A stretch of DNA of 36,050 nucleotides, taken from assembly GCA_027317105.1 (NCBI GenBank), contig DAHVFH010000170.1, forward strand, positions 1 through 36,050, given 5' to 3'. Numbering within the stretch: the stretch's first letter is position 1; every line of letters begins with the position of its first letter. The translations under genes and the position numbers were made by a program. Source of the DNA: Cytophagales bacterium. GTDB taxonomy: Bacteria > Bacteroidota > Bacteroidia > Cytophagales > Cyclobacteriaceae. The notes beneath the pieces were generated by a model. The model ran no database searches. It was given only the letters and a program-made list of their open reading frames with translations, and was not told the origin of the DNA. Below are positions 1 through 8,331 of this stretch, one piece after another.

Positions 1-1
1 G

Positions 2-1099
2 CAATCGCTGGGCATCGAAACAAAAACCGGAGTAGCAAAGACCGGTGTTGTTGGGATTCTAAAAGGAAACCTTCCTGGTCCTGTGATCGCACTGCGTGCC
101 GACATGGATGCACTCCCCGTGTTGGAGGACAACAATCTGCCTTATGCTTCAAAAGTAAAATCAGAATACAACGGAAAGGAAGTTCCAGTGATGCACGCAT
201 GTGGTCATGACACGCATGTGGCTATTTTGATGGGTGTTTCCGAAATCCTTTCGTCAATGAAAAAAGAACTGAAGGGAACAGTGAAATTTATTTTTCAACC
301 CGCTGAAGAGGGTGCACCCGTAGGTGAAGAAGGTGGTGCAGAACTGATGGTGAAAGAAGGTGTCCTTGAAAACCCTAAGGTGGATGTCATCTTCGGATTG
401 CACATTGCAGCAGGTACGGAAGTGGGAACAATCACTTACCGCCCTGCCGGAGCCGCTGCCGCAGTGGATGGTTTGAAAATCACCGTAACTGGAAAACCGT
501 CACATGGAGCCATGCCTTGGTTATCGGTTGACCCCATTCTTGTTTCTGCACAGATTGTAACGAGTCTGCAAAGCATCGTGAGTCGTAACCTCAATGTCAC
601 ACAAAATCCTGCGGTGGTTACCATTGGCGCTATTCAAGGAGGCAATCGCGGAAATATTATTTCAGAAAAAGTCGAGATGCTCGGCACTGTAAGGACATTG
701 AGCCCCAGTGACGAAAAGATGGTGATCAAAAGGATTAATGATATTGCTACCTATACGGCCCAAGCTGCAGGTGCGACCGCAGTGGTGGAATGTCCTTATG
801 GTATTCGCTACCCAGTTACATTTAATAATGTGGAATTAACCAATCGCATGGTTTCCTCTCTTATAAAAACGGCTGGGCAAGATCATGTAAAGATTGTACC
901 AGCTATCACAGCAAGTGAAGACTTTTCCTTTTTTGCCGAAAAAGTGCCAGGTCTCTTTTTCTCCTTAGGTGGGATGCCTAAAGGCCAAGACCCAGCATTG
1001 GCCGGGCCGCATCACACCCCAAAATTTATCATTGATGATAGCGGCCTTAAACTTGGCGTCAATGCCCTTTGCAATTTGGTGTTTGATTATGGCAAATAG
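2..1099 (+). CDS. M20D-family amidohydrolase (N-acyl amino acid / aminoacylase type), 5' truncated
   Basis: The frame is open from base 2, so the N-terminus lies upstream of the window; the visible part is 365 residues, nearly full length for this roughly 390-430 residue family. M20D hallmarks are seen in order: RADMDALP near the start, the metal-binding HACGHDTH about 30 residues later, QPAEEG with the catalytic/metal Glu pair, GLH, and a C-terminal HHTPKF supplying the last metal-ligand His. The central part (KITVTGKPSHGAMPW) is the typical dimerisation/lid domain. Members hydrolyse N-acyl amino acids or related amides with two divalent metals, usually in the cytoplasm. Substrate cannot be told from sequence. 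The family call is secure; the apparent GTG start at base 83 is internal and not the real start. Confidence 0.93.
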   Translation, partial: QSLGIETKTGVAKTGVVGILKGNLPGPVIALRADMDALPVLEDNNLPYASKVKSEYNGKEVPVMHACGHDTHVAILMGVSEILSSMKKELKGTVKFIFQPAEEGAPVGEEGGAELMVKEGVLENPKVDVIFGLHIAAGTEVGTITYRPAGAAAAVDGLKITVTGKPSHGAMPWLSVDPILVSAQIVTSLQSIVSRNLNVTQNPAVVTIGAIQGGNRGNIISEKVEMLGTVRTLSPSDEKMVIKRINDIATYTAQAAGATAVVECPYGIRYPVTFNNVELTNRMVSSLIKTAGQDHVKIVPAITASEDFSFFAEKVPGLFFSLGGMPKGQDPALAGPHHTPKFIIDDSGLKLGVNALCNLVFDYGK

Positions 1100-1391
1100 C
1101 AACCAGAGTATTTTCTGCTGTTAATTTGTTCTCAATTGGCTTGTCCAAATTTTATACAGAAGATTCCGAATAGGCTCATTTTTATGTAGCAATAATCGCA
1201 ATAAAGGTGTCATAAGTAATTGAATATCAAATTTTTTATAGTTTACAGACAGGCTCTAAACAGGCCTGAGCGTCATAGTATTAAACCTCACGGATTAGTC
1301 TTTAAGATAAAGCATCTTTAAAATAATATTTATTACCAGTTGTCCACCGTGAATAGTAATTTCGCGTCTTACCATAAACAATATCCAAGCC
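1100..1391. other. Intergenic gap, no gene seen
   Basis: AT-rich 292-base spacer between the amidohydrolase and ybaB. It holds no convincing ORF or tRNA. A short hairpin (CAGGC 1250-1254 with GCCTG 1264-1268) has no T-tract, so it is not called a terminator. A near-match to the Bacteroidota -7 box, TAATTTCG at 1357-1364, lies 28 bases before the ybaB ATG and may be its promoter, but the last bases deviate and no well-spaced -33 TTG is present. Confidence 0.4.
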
Positions 1392-1727
1392 ATGTTTGAC
1401 ATGATGAAAATGATGGGCAAAATGAAGGAGGTTCAAATCAAATTGAAAGAAGCGCAGGACAACCTCTCTACCATTCAGGTCAATGGGGAATCGGGTGGCG
1501 GCATGGTAAAAGCCACCGTCAATGGTAAAAAACAACTTATAGCCTTAGAAATTGATCCGGCTATATTAAAAGCAGAAGATAAGACTATGGTGCAAGACCT
1601 CGTCATTGCTGCCGTAAACAAAGCAAGCGATCAGGCCGAAGTACAAGCACGGGACTATCTCAAAAAATATACAGAAGGTTTAATACCGAATATCCCTGGA
1701 ATGGACCTTAGCACTCTAATGGGATGA
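1392..1727 (+). CDS. ybaB: YbaB/EbfC nucleoid-associated protein
   Basis: A 111-residue protein, the usual size for YbaB/EbfC. The N-terminal part is a Met- and Lys-rich helix (MFDMMKMMGKMKEVQIKLKEAQ), followed by the conserved beta region around GESGGGMVKATVNGKKQLIALEIDP and a C-terminal helix ending in IPGMDLSTLMG, close to the family consensus. These dimeric proteins bind DNA and act as nucleoid-associated or regulatory factors, and are often found near dnaX/recR, which are not in this window. The stop overlaps the next start by 4 bases (ATGA), so it is translationally coupled to the glycosyltransferase. The first of two close Met codons (1392) is chosen. Confidence 0.93.
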   Translation: MFDMMKMMGKMKEVQIKLKEAQDNLSTIQVNGESGGGMVKATVNGKKQLIALEIDPAILKAEDKTMVQDLVIAAVNKASDQAEVQARDYLKKYTEGLIPNIPGMDLSTLMG

Positions 1728-2740
1728 CCAAAGTTGCCATTGTCATTCTCAACTTCAACGGGAAACATTTTTTGAAACAGTTTTTACCCTCGGTAATCAA
1801 ATACAGTGGGATAGCTAAAATTATTGTTGCCGATAATGGCTCCACCGACCAATCAGCAGAATTTGTTAAAAGTGAATTTCCAGAAATTGACACTATAGAA
1901 CTTACTGAGAACAAAGGCTTTTGCGGGGGGTATAACGCGGTGCTCAATCAAATTCAAGCGACCTATTATGTGTTGCTAAATTCTGATGTGGAGGTTACGC
2001 CAAATTGGCTTCAGCCTATAATTGAATTGATGGACAAGGAACCCACTATTGCGGCAGCTCAACCAAAGATATTGTCACATCGTTTTAAAAATAAATTTGA
2101 ATATGCTGGAGCCGCTGGTGGTCATATCGATTTACTTGGCTTTCCCTTCTGCCGGGGAAGGATATTTGATTCGCTGGAAGAAGACCATGGGCAGTACAAT
2201 GACGTCACACAAATCTTTTGGGCTACGGGTGCCTGTTTGTTTATTAGGGCTGACCGGTTTCATGAGATGCTCGGATTTGATGAGGACTATTTTGCTCATA
2301 TGGAAGAAATAGACTTGTGCTGGAAGCTGGCTCGTGGCGGCAATACTATTTTTTACAACGGCAAAAGCACCGTTTATCATGTTGGTGGAGGGACCCTGTC
2401 GGCATCCAATCCACGCAAAACTTATTTCAATTTCAGAAACGGGTTAAGCCTGCTCGTCAAGCATCAACGCATATCTTCCTTGCTCTGGAAATTCCCGTTA
2501 AGAATACTATTAGACTGGGCTGCCGCAATTCATTTTCTTGCCATGGGTTCAGGTATTCACGCCAAAGCTGTGCTCATCGCACATCTTAGCTTTTTTAGGA
2601 GAATCGGCCCTGAAATTAAAAAAAGAAATAGGCTTGCCCGGAAAATTAAAAGCTTTAGTGCCACCCACATTTATAGGAGACTCATTGTCATCGATTATTT
2701 CCTTTTAGGAAGGAAGTCTTCCCAAAAACTTAAGCTATAA
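1724..2740 (+). CDS. Family 2 glycosyltransferase (rhamnosyltransferase-like)
   Basis: A 338-residue GT-A fold transferase. Residues 1-110 hold the nucleotide-sugar binding core: VAIVILNFNG, then ADNGSTD, then the DxD-like metal site in LLNSDVEV. The acceptor/catalytic part has ATGACLFIRADRF and the ExDxCWK motif (HMEEIDLCWKLA), typical of the WbbL/rhamnosyltransferase branch of GT2. The C-terminal third is basic and amphipathic, suggesting a peripheral membrane location. Likely role: adding a sugar to a surface polysaccharide or glycolipid; donor and acceptor are unknown. It starts inside the ybaB stop codon. Its end directly abuts the convergent pspC-like gene, with no spacer. Confidence 0.92.
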   Translation: MTKVAIVILNFNGKHFLKQFLPSVIKYSGIAKIIVADNGSTDQSAEFVKSEFPEIDTIELTENKGFCGGYNAVLNQIQATYYVLLNSDVEVTPNWLQPIIELMDKEPTIAAAQPKILSHRFKNKFEYAGAAGGHIDLLGFPFCRGRIFDSLEEDHGQYNDVTQIFWATGACLFIRADRFHEMLGFDEDYFAHMEEIDLCWKLARGGNTIFYNGKSTVYHVGGGTLSASNPRKTYFNFRNGLSLLVKHQRISSLLWKFPLRILLDWAAAIHFLAMGSGIHAKAVLIAHLSFFRRIGPEIKKRNRLARKIKSFSATHIYRRLIVIDYFLLGRKSSQKLKL

Positions 2741-2965
2741 TTAAAAATCCCAGATCGTTCTTCGCTTTCTTAAGTGAGCGCGCATGTTTAAAAGAAAAGC
2801 CAGGGCAAGATACAGTACCACAGGAGAACCAAGGGTTAGAAATGATGCATATATAAAAAATAGCCGAATGGAAGAACTGGCAACGCCAAGTTTATCTCCG
2901 AGGTAGGTACATACACCAAAAGCATGCCCCTCAAAAAACAGCTGTATTCGCTTCACAACATCCAT
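2741..2965 (-). CDS. PspC-domain small membrane protein
   Basis: A 74-residue protein matching the PspC domain: an N-terminal stretch with GVCTYLGDKLGV (the family's GVCaGlaeylgv), then SSIRLFFIYASFL and a hydrophobic helix (SPVVLYLALAFLLNM), ending with a basic tail. PspC proteins are inner-membrane partners of the phage-shock response; in Bacteroidota they are common as small stand-alone proteins of unknown specific role. No pspA or pspB is nearby. It is convergent with and touching the glycosyltransferase. Confidence 0.85.
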   Translation of the reverse strand: MDVVKRIQLFFEGHAFGVCTYLGDKLGVASSSIRLFFIYASFLTLGSPVVLYLALAFLLNMRAHLRKRRTIWDF

Positions 2966-3029
2966 AAATCAAAATTTAATACCATTTTAACCTAGATTTA
3001 ACTCCATACACCGAACTTTAATTCACTTT

Positions 3030-3038
3030 GCAAATATA
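3030..3038 (-). promoter_or_regulatory. Possible Bacteroidota -7 box for the pspC-like gene
   Basis: Read on the minus strand this is TATATTTGC, a perfect TAnnTTTG(C) match about 65 bases upstream of the pspC-like start. No well-spaced -33 TTTG is visible, so confidence is low. Confidence 0.3.
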
Positions 3039-3088
3039 AGTAACCAATGAACCTATTTGAAGTGCGGTTTCTTATTTTTTTGAATACT

Positions 3089-3123
3089 TTTGAGGTAAAT
3101 AGATCATAAAACATTACATTTGC
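3089..3123 (+). promoter_or_regulatory. Bacteroidota-type promoter for the OmpA/TPR lipoprotein
   Basis: A -33 TTTG at 3089-3092 and a perfect -7 box TACATTTGC at 3115-3123 lie 22 bases apart (the published Bacteroides spacing is about 19-21). Transcription would start near 3129, giving a leader of about 25-30 bases to the ATG at 3156. This also argues against a start at the upstream in-frame TTG (3120), which falls inside the -7 box. Confidence 0.55.
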
Positions 3124-3155
3124 AATTCTTAAATATTGATTTTAAACCAAATTCC

Positions 3156-4928
3156 ATGAGAAAATTAGTTTACTCCCTGGTAATCTTCCTGTCAATGGCA
3201 GTAGCAGGTTGCACCCTACCCCAAATGCTCAAATTAGCTAAAGAGCAGAAACTTGAAGTAAAGCCAAATCCGCTTGAAGTACATAAGGACACTGTTAATT
3301 TTGATTTATCGGGCAATCTTCCTGCTAAACTATTAAAGAAAGGGACAGTTTATACCCTTAACACTTTCTATAAGTATGGTGATAACGAACTGGCCTTAGC
3401 GCCTATCGCGTTTAAAGGGGATGATTATCCTAATAATAAAACCGAACAAACTCCAGTAACAAAAGCTTTCTCCTTCCCCTACAAGGCCGCTTACAAAAGT
3501 GGCACTGTTGAAATCCAAGGTGTTGCAGCAAAAGGCACAAAGTCAAAAACAACTCCACGACTAGCCTTGGCTACCGGGGTGATCACTACTTCTAAATTAG
3601 TTCAAAATTCGTACTATGCTGCATTTGCAGACCATGGTTATAACAATCAGGAGGAATTAGTTCCTGTTGTAATCCCGAACTTCAATTTTGAGCGTGGCAG
3701 GTCTGTGTTGCGCAAATCCGAAATTAAAGCCGATAAAGGAAAACAATTGGATGCTTTCATTGCCTCTAAAAATATCACTAGAACCGTGACCATTACAGGT
3801 ACACACTCTCCAGAGGGTTTGGAACGTATCAACAGTAAACTTTCTGAAGAGCGTGCTACTGTAATCGAAAAATATTATCGTGACCAAATGAAAAAATACG
3901 ACTACCAAGGTGTAGCCGCAGAAATTAAATTCATTTTAAAGCCTATTGTTGATGATTGGAATGGCTTCAAAGCAGCTTTGGCAGCCTACGAAGGAATCTC
4001 TGCCGATGAGAAAGCAGCGTATTTAGCGGCCATCAACAACGGAGGATCGTTCGAAGACCAAGAAAAAGCCTTGAGAAAATTAAAGACTTACAACAAGGTT
4101 TTCAAAGATGTTTATCCAGGACTGCGTGCTGCTAAAACTGAAATCCTTACCGTAAAAGCTAAGAAAACAGACGCGGAAATATCCGTTCTTTCCAAGCAAA
4201 TAACGAAAGGTGAAGTAGGTGCCGATGCACTGAGCTTTGAAGAATTGATGTATTCTGCAACGCTTACCCCTTCGCTGGATGAGAAAGCTGCAATCTATGA
4301 AGCCGCTACCAAAAAAGGAAGTAATTGGAATGCCAATAACAATTTAGCCGCCACCTACATCCAAATGATGATCGAGAACCCTGCCAAGGCTTCAGATCTC
4401 TCGGAAAAGGCCGCTGCACAATTAGATATTGCTGCCAAATTGAAAGAAACACCTGAAGTATTAGCCAACCTTGCTTCAATTACCTTGATGAAAGGCAATG
4501 CCTATAAAGCTTATAGCTATGCTGCGAAGGCTTTGAATGGAGCTAGTAACGATGTGAAACGTGGCGTTAACGGTGTTAAAGGTGCATGTGAAATCTACAA
4601 AGCCAAATACAGCGATGCCGTTACCTCTACTTCGTCAGCCATTAATACCGATGTTAACTTATTCAACAAAGGTTTAGCCCAGTTGCTCAATAAGGACAAT
4701 AGCAATGCAGGTTCTTCTTTCGTAGAATGCACTACCAAAAACCCTAATTTTGCTCTTGGGTTCTACGGAGCGGCCATTGCGGCTGCCCATAATGGCAGTG
4801 GCGATGTGGTGGTTAGCAACCTGACCAGTGCCGTGAAACTTGATCCTAGCTTAAAAGAAAAAGCATTATCGGATCTCGAATTCGCCAAGTATAACACTAC
4901 GGATGCGTTCCGTAATGCACTGAAATAA
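3156..4928 (+). CDS. Lipoprotein with OmpA-like domain and TPR repeats
   Basis: A 590-residue protein starting at MRKLVYSLV; the signal peptide ends in the lipobox AVAGC, with lipidated Cys19. Residues 40-170 are beta-rich. Residues 175-245 resemble an OmpA C-terminal (peptidoglycan-associated) domain: FNFERGRSVLR, then TVTITGTHSPEG, then a LSEERA helix. The usual Asp before the helix is not obvious, so peptidoglycan binding may be altered. Residues from about 370 to the end are Ala-rich TPR-like helical repeats. Expected location: outer-membrane-anchored in the periplasm or surface-exposed; role unknown, probably structural or envelope-associated. The gene has its own promoter and a strong terminator and so is likely monocistronic. 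The upstream in-frame TTG would add 12 residues that spoil the signal peptide. Confidence 0.8.
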   Translation: MRKLVYSLVIFLSMAVAGCTLPQMLKLAKEQKLEVKPNPLEVHKDTVNFDLSGNLPAKLLKKGTVYTLNTFYKYGDNELALAPIAFKGDDYPNNKTEQTPVTKAFSFPYKAAYKSGTVEIQGVAAKGTKSKTTPRLALATGVITTSKLVQNSYYAAFADHGYNNQEELVPVVIPNFNFERGRSVLRKSEIKADKGKQLDAFIASKNITRTVTITGTHSPEGLERINSKLSEERATVIEKYYRDQMKKYDYQGVAAEIKFILKPIVDDWNGFKAALAAYEGISADEKAAYLAAINNGGSFEDQEKALRKLKTYNKVFKDVYPGLRAAKTEILTVKAKKTDAEISVLSKQITKGEVGADALSFEELMYSATLTPSLDEKAAIYEAATKKGSNWNANNNLAATYIQMMIENPAKASDLSEKAAAQLDIAAKLKETPEVLANLASITLMKGNAYKAYSYAAKALNGASNDVKRGVNGVKGACEIYKAKYSDAVTSTSSAINTDVNLFNKGLAQLLNKDNSNAGSSFVECTTKNPNFALGFYGAAIAAAHNGSGDVVVSNLTSAVKLDPSLKEKALSDLEFAKYNTTDAFRNALK

Positions 4929-4948
4929 TACCTGATTAAAGAAAAGAC

Positions 4949-4982
4949 AAAACCCCGGCTTTACTAGTCGGGGTTTTTTTTA
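4949..4982 (+). terminator. Rho-independent terminator after the OmpA/TPR lipoprotein
   Basis: A 12-bp hairpin (AAAACCCCGGCT, loop TTACT, AGTCGGGGTTTT, one G-T pair) runs directly into a T-tract. It lies 20 bases after the lipoprotein stop. The A-rich 5' side means it could also stop transcription from the opposite strand. Confidence 0.93.
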
Positions 4983-5097
4983 TTATAAAATCGAACAAAT
5001 CATTTTGAGAACTCTTGAATACTGATGATTGTGGTATTATTTTTACGGGCTTTGTAAACGACCGTTTGTTCAAAAAAAATAATCAAATATTTAGGAC

Positions 5098-6075
5098 ATG
5101 AGAGAAATTCAATATCGGGAAGCGCTCCGTGAGGCAATGAACGAAGAAATGCGCAGGGATCCCAAAGTCCTATTAATGGGTGAAGAGGTAGCTGAATACA
5201 ATGGTGCCTACAAAGTAAGTCAAGGCATGCTAGATGAATTCGGGCCTGATCGGGTGATCGATACTCCAATTGCTGAATTAGGCTTTGCTGGAGTTGGTGT
5301 TGGGGCTGCGATGAATGGCATTCGCCCAATTATTGAATTTATGACCTTTAATTTTTCACTTGTAGCTATTGATCAGGTCATTAACTCCGCTGCCAAAATG
5401 TTGTCTATGTCCGGTGGGCAATTTAATGTGCCAATTGTTTTCCGTGGGCCTACCGGAAATGCAGGGATGCTAAGCTCTCAACACTCACAAAATTTTGAGA
5501 GTTGGTATGCCAATACCCCCGGCTTGAAAGTGGTGGTTCCATTTACTCCTTATGATGCCAAGGGGCTTTTAAAAACAGCTATTCGTGATAACGACCCTGT
5601 TATTTTCATGGAAAGTGAGTTAATGTATGGAGACAAAGGAGAAGTACCTACAGAAGAGTACTTAATCCCTATTGGCCTTGCGGATGTTAAGCGAAGTGGC
5701 ACTGACGTTACACTCGTTTCCTTTGGAAAAATTATGAAGGTTACTTTAGCCGCAGCGCAAGAGCTTGAAAAAGAGGGTATCTCCGCTGAGGTAATCGATC
5801 TTCGCTGTGTACGCCCGATCGATTATGCTACGGTGGTCGAATCCGTTAAGAAAACGAATAGGCTGGTTATCATAGAAGAAGCTTGGCCATTAGCGGCTAT
5901 TTCCTCAGAGATTACTTATCACATACAGAAATTTGCTTTTGATTATCTGGATGCCCCTATTCACCGGATCAACAGTTTGGATGTGCCCCTGCCCTACGCA
6001 CCTACATTAATTGATGCGATCTTACCCAGTGTGGAACGGACCGTGAAAGCAGTGAAAGCAGTGATGTACCGGTAG
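5098..6075 (+). CDS. pdhB: Pyruvate dehydrogenase E1 component, beta subunit
   Basis: A 325-residue protein, the normal length for E1 beta of the branched-chain/pyruvate type. The N-terminal pyrimidine-binding half shows LLMGEEVAEYNGAYKVS, then DTPIAELGFAGVGVGAAMNG with Glu60, which activates the thiamine diphosphate aminopyrimidine, then EFMTFNFS and QVINSAAKM. The second half has FRGPTGNAG, QHSQNFESW, PGLKVVVP and the transketolase C-terminal domain (VTLVSFGK, EVIDLRCVRPID, VIIEEAW). With E1 alpha it decarboxylates pyruvate and passes the acetyl group to lipoyl-E2. The alpha subunit, E2 and E3 are not in this window, a split arrangement common in Bacteroidota. A closely related branched-chain 2-oxoacid E1 beta is the main alternative. 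Confidence 0.92.
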   Translation: MREIQYREALREAMNEEMRRDPKVLLMGEEVAEYNGAYKVSQGMLDEFGPDRVIDTPIAELGFAGVGVGAAMNGIRPIIEFMTFNFSLVAIDQVINSAAKMLSMSGGQFNVPIVFRGPTGNAGMLSSQHSQNFESWYANTPGLKVVVPFTPYDAKGLLKTAIRDNDPVIFMESELMYGDKGEVPTEEYLIPIGLADVKRSGTDVTLVSFGKIMKVTLAAAQELEKEGISAEVIDLRCVRPIDYATVVESVKKTNRLVIIEEAWPLAAISSEITYHIQKFAFDYLDAPIHRINSLDVPLPYAPTLIDAILPSVERTVKAVKAVMYR

Positions 6076-6077
6076 GG

Positions 6078-6932
6078 TTAGAAATTAGTTTTGGTAGCCA
6101 GAAGTACGTCCCAAGCTTCCGCAACTTTCCCCTCTTCCAATAATTTCTTTGCCAAAAGGTGTTGGTCTTCCTCACCACCTAAAAGTTGATTATTGCCCTT
6201 ATTAGGCAATTTTTCAACATTAGCCAACCTCGCAAGATCATTTCCAGTTAGGATTTTGCTTCCGCGTATGCTTTCAGGAAGTAGATCAAACCCAATACCC
6301 AGTTGCGTATTTGGCTTCGGTACTTTAAATATATTATCACCATGAGCTCGACAATAATAATCTCCACCCATTCGCGCTACTGCATCCATTTTTTGCGGAT
6401 CAATCTTGCTTTCCCCATCCAATATGTCATTTTTAAAATGAGCTAAAATAACCTCACAAATTATCAAATTTCCCGCGCCACCTTCATTTCCAAGCGAAAT
6501 CACCTGATTGACTTTGCATTCAAAAGAAACAGGAGCTTCGGCCACTCGCGGTGGTTTGACTTTTAATGATGGCAATGTCGTAAACCCAGACTTTGCAAAT
6601 TCATTTACCCCCTTAGGATATTCACAGCTTGCAAGCGAGGCCTGCTCAACCATACTGAAGCTAATAATATTAATTACCACTTCAGGCACATCGATCACAT
6701 TTTCCAGTGAATGCTTTACAGTATTATTGCGAACTCTTCGAGAGGGTGAAAATATAAGAATCGGAGGTTGGGTGCTGAACAAATTGAAAAAGCTAAAAGG
6801 ACTAAGATTTACTGTACCGTTTTTATCAATAGTGCTAGCAAACGCGATTGGTCTAGGAGCAATAGCTCCTTGTAAATAGGATTGCAATTCTGGTGTTGGG
6901 GTGTCTTTGGGGTCTAACGTAAGGTAGCTCAA
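6078..6932 (-). CDS. Flavin reductase-like (FMN-binding) protein
   Basis: A 284-residue protein. Residues about 20-200 match the flavin reductase-like split beta-barrel of the DIM6/NTAB group: GAIAPRPIAFASTID, then NLSPFSFFNLFSTQPPILIFSPSRR, the NTVKHSLEN segment and a C-terminal ARMGGDYYCR motif. Such proteins bind FMN and act as flavin reductases or oxidoreductases; the substrate is unknown. The last 80 residues form a helical extension (LLGGEEDQHLLAKKLLEEGKVAEAWDVLL) beyond the common domain. It converges on pdhB with only 2 bases between stops. Confidence 0.87.
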   Translation of the reverse strand: MSYLTLDPKDTPTPELQSYLQGAIAPRPIAFASTIDKNGTVNLSPFSFFNLFSTQPPILIFSPSRRVRNNTVKHSLENVIDVPEVVINIISFSMVEQASLASCEYPKGVNEFAKSGFTTLPSLKVKPPRVAEAPVSFECKVNQVISLGNEGGAGNLIICEVILAHFKNDILDGESKIDPQKMDAVARMGGDYYCRAHGDNIFKVPKPNTQLGIGFDLLPESIRGSKILTGNDLARLANVEKLPNKGNNQLLGGEEDQHLLAKKLLEEGKVAEAWDVLLATKTNF

Positions 6933-6966
6933 AATAAATTTGAATTAAAAGTTTCTTTCTGAATCT

Positions 6967-7986
6967 TCAATAGGGATTTATTTTTCTTTTATTTTTCCCT
7001 TTGTACTTAATCAACACAGGATCATTTTCACCATATCCAGGATTCTGCTTTTTATAAATCGGATGCATCCTGCTTCGGTATTCTTTGTTTCCATGAGCAT
7101 GGTTAATTTGGGCATGACAATCCTTAAGAAAACAGCGAGGTAATTCAGGAATGGAGTACGAAAACCCTACTTGCAAATAAAATGCATTTTGTTGGTAGGG
7201 AATCGATTTGCCGCTTTGTGGTATGGCAAGTTTATAACTCTTAATTTCATACGAAGGACGAGCGAATATTTTAAAATATTCAGAAAGATTTCGTTCCACG
7301 GTTACGCCCAAATTCACAAAGGTACTGGTCGTCACTTGGGCCGCATTATAATTGGTCTTCAATTTATAACTTCCAACCTGGAGATCACCTGTGAACAGGT
7401 AATCATTCCAGCGATAAAAGGAAACCCCTAACATTCCCCAATATTTTCTTACAAAACCTGTAGGGTTGCTAGGTGTCATGTTGCCTATTTTTTCAGCTAA
7501 CACCGTTGGATGTAGTGTACTAATACTCATTAGTTCGTAGGAATAACCTACACCAAGCCGATAGCGGTTGTATTCATAATGAACCGTGCCCGCCAATGGA
7601 ATATTCAAGGCTTTGCCTTTAAAGCCAAGGCTTGCTGTACCCGGGTTTGCTACGTTGAATCCTCCTGATGCAGAGGAATCAATACCTACATTGTTGACCC
7701 AGTTTGTGTAACGATTGGACGAAGTGGCTGTAAAGAGTTCAGGTAATTTCCCTGGTGCCTGGTAGACACCAAAGCCATTCAATTGATTTTTGAAAAACGT
7801 ATTGCCATAACCAATATATGCGCCAAAATGAAAGTTGTGCAACGCCTTTCTAATGATACTTGAGCCATGCCGCGGGGTAACATAAAAATGATCAAGCGGA
7901 ATGGCCGTCTTCCCCTTATCTTGTGCAGATAGGGCACAGGGTGCCAATGTCAGGGAAACTAATACAATTTTAACGAGTCTTTTCAG
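6967..7986 (-). CDS. Outer-membrane beta-barrel-like protein of unknown function, non-canonical start
   Basis: The longest form with an accepted start (TTG at 7947) has 326 residues but begins inside an obvious signal peptide. Reading upstream in frame gives, from 7986, (CTG)KRLVKIVLVSLTLAPCALSAQDK: basic end, hydrophobic core and an ALSA-Q signal peptidase I site. An in-frame stop lies 4 codons further up and no ATG, GTG or TTG lies between it and 7947, so a CTG start is inferred (339 residues). The mature protein is rich in alternating aromatic/polar strands (HFGAYIGYGN, YRLGVGYSYEL, YWGMLGVSFYRW, NAFYLQVGFSYS), consistent with an outer-membrane barrel. A Lys/Asn-rich tail follows (KYKGKNKRKINPY). 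No specific family recognised. 'LAPC' was not taken as a lipobox. Confidence 0.6.
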   Translation of the reverse strand: MKRLVKIVLVSLTLAPCALSAQDKGKTAIPLDHFYVTPRHGSSIIRKALHNFHFGAYIGYGNTFFKNQLNGFGVYQAPGKLPELFTATSSNRYTNWVNNVGIDSSASGGFNVANPGTASLGFKGKALNIPLAGTVHYEYNRYRLGVGYSYELMSISTLHPTVLAEKIGNMTPSNPTGFVRKYWGMLGVSFYRWNDYLFTGDLQVGSYKLKTNYNAAQVTTSTFVNLGVTVERNLSEYFKIFARPSYEIKSYKLAIPQSGKSIPYQQNAFYLQVGFSYSIPELPRCFLKDCHAQINHAHGNKEYRSRMHPIYKKQNPGYGENDPVLIKYKGKNKRKINPY

Positions 7987-8088
7987 AACAGGATTTTAGC
8001 CTTAAAGATAGGAATAAGATACTATTTATTAAGGCTTTTAAGGAGCGGCTTGCATGCTTACTAAATTGGGGTTTTGGAAAAAAGCCAA

Positions 8089-8331
8089 TTACCCTCCACT
8101 CACTGGTGGAATGATGATTACCTCATCACCCTCATTCAAATTAAAGGTATCCTCTTGATAATTTATACCGACTGCAAAAGCAAGGGATTTGAGTTTTGAA
8201 AATGCAGGGAAACGTTGAATCAAAGTAAGCCGGAGCGCGGAAATGGTATCCCCTGAATTTAATTCAAAGTCCATCTGCTTAGACTGTAGAATCTCTTTGG
8301 CAATACCAAAAGCGGTTAACTTGATTTTCAT
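8089..8331 (-). CDS. moaD: MoaD-like sulfur carrier protein (molybdopterin synthase small subunit)
   Basis: An 80-residue beta-grasp protein with the ThiS/MoaD layout: KIKLTAFGIAKEI at the start, SALRLTLIQRFP in the helix, FAVGINYQ, NEGDEVIIIPPVSGG at the end. The terminal Gly-Gly is the residue pair that is adenylated and thiocarboxylated before sulfur transfer to precursor Z with MoaE. It overlaps sufU by 4 bases (ATGA), so it is the third gene of a sufS-sufU-moaD operon, with moaA divergent upstream. MoaE and the activating enzyme MoeB are not in the window. A MoaD-like carrier for another pathway is possible, but the moaA neighbourhood favours molybdopterin. Confidence 0.88.
   Translation of the reverse strand: MKIKLTAFGIAKEILQSKQMDFELNSGDTISALRLTLIQRFPAFSKLKSLAFAVGINYQEDTFNLNEGDEVIIIPPVSGG

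Noticed and set aside
1250..1268. Short hairpin after the amidohydrolase
   Set aside because: Only 5 base pairs and no T-tract.
3120..3155. In-frame TTG start for the OmpA/TPR lipoprotein
   Set aside because: It lies inside the -7 promoter box and puts 12 polar residues in front of a good lipoprotein signal peptide.
7915..7947. Possible lipobox (LAPC) in the beta-barrel-like protein
   Set aside because: Proline just before the cysteine does not fit a lipobox, and a standard ALSA-Q signal peptidase I site follows.
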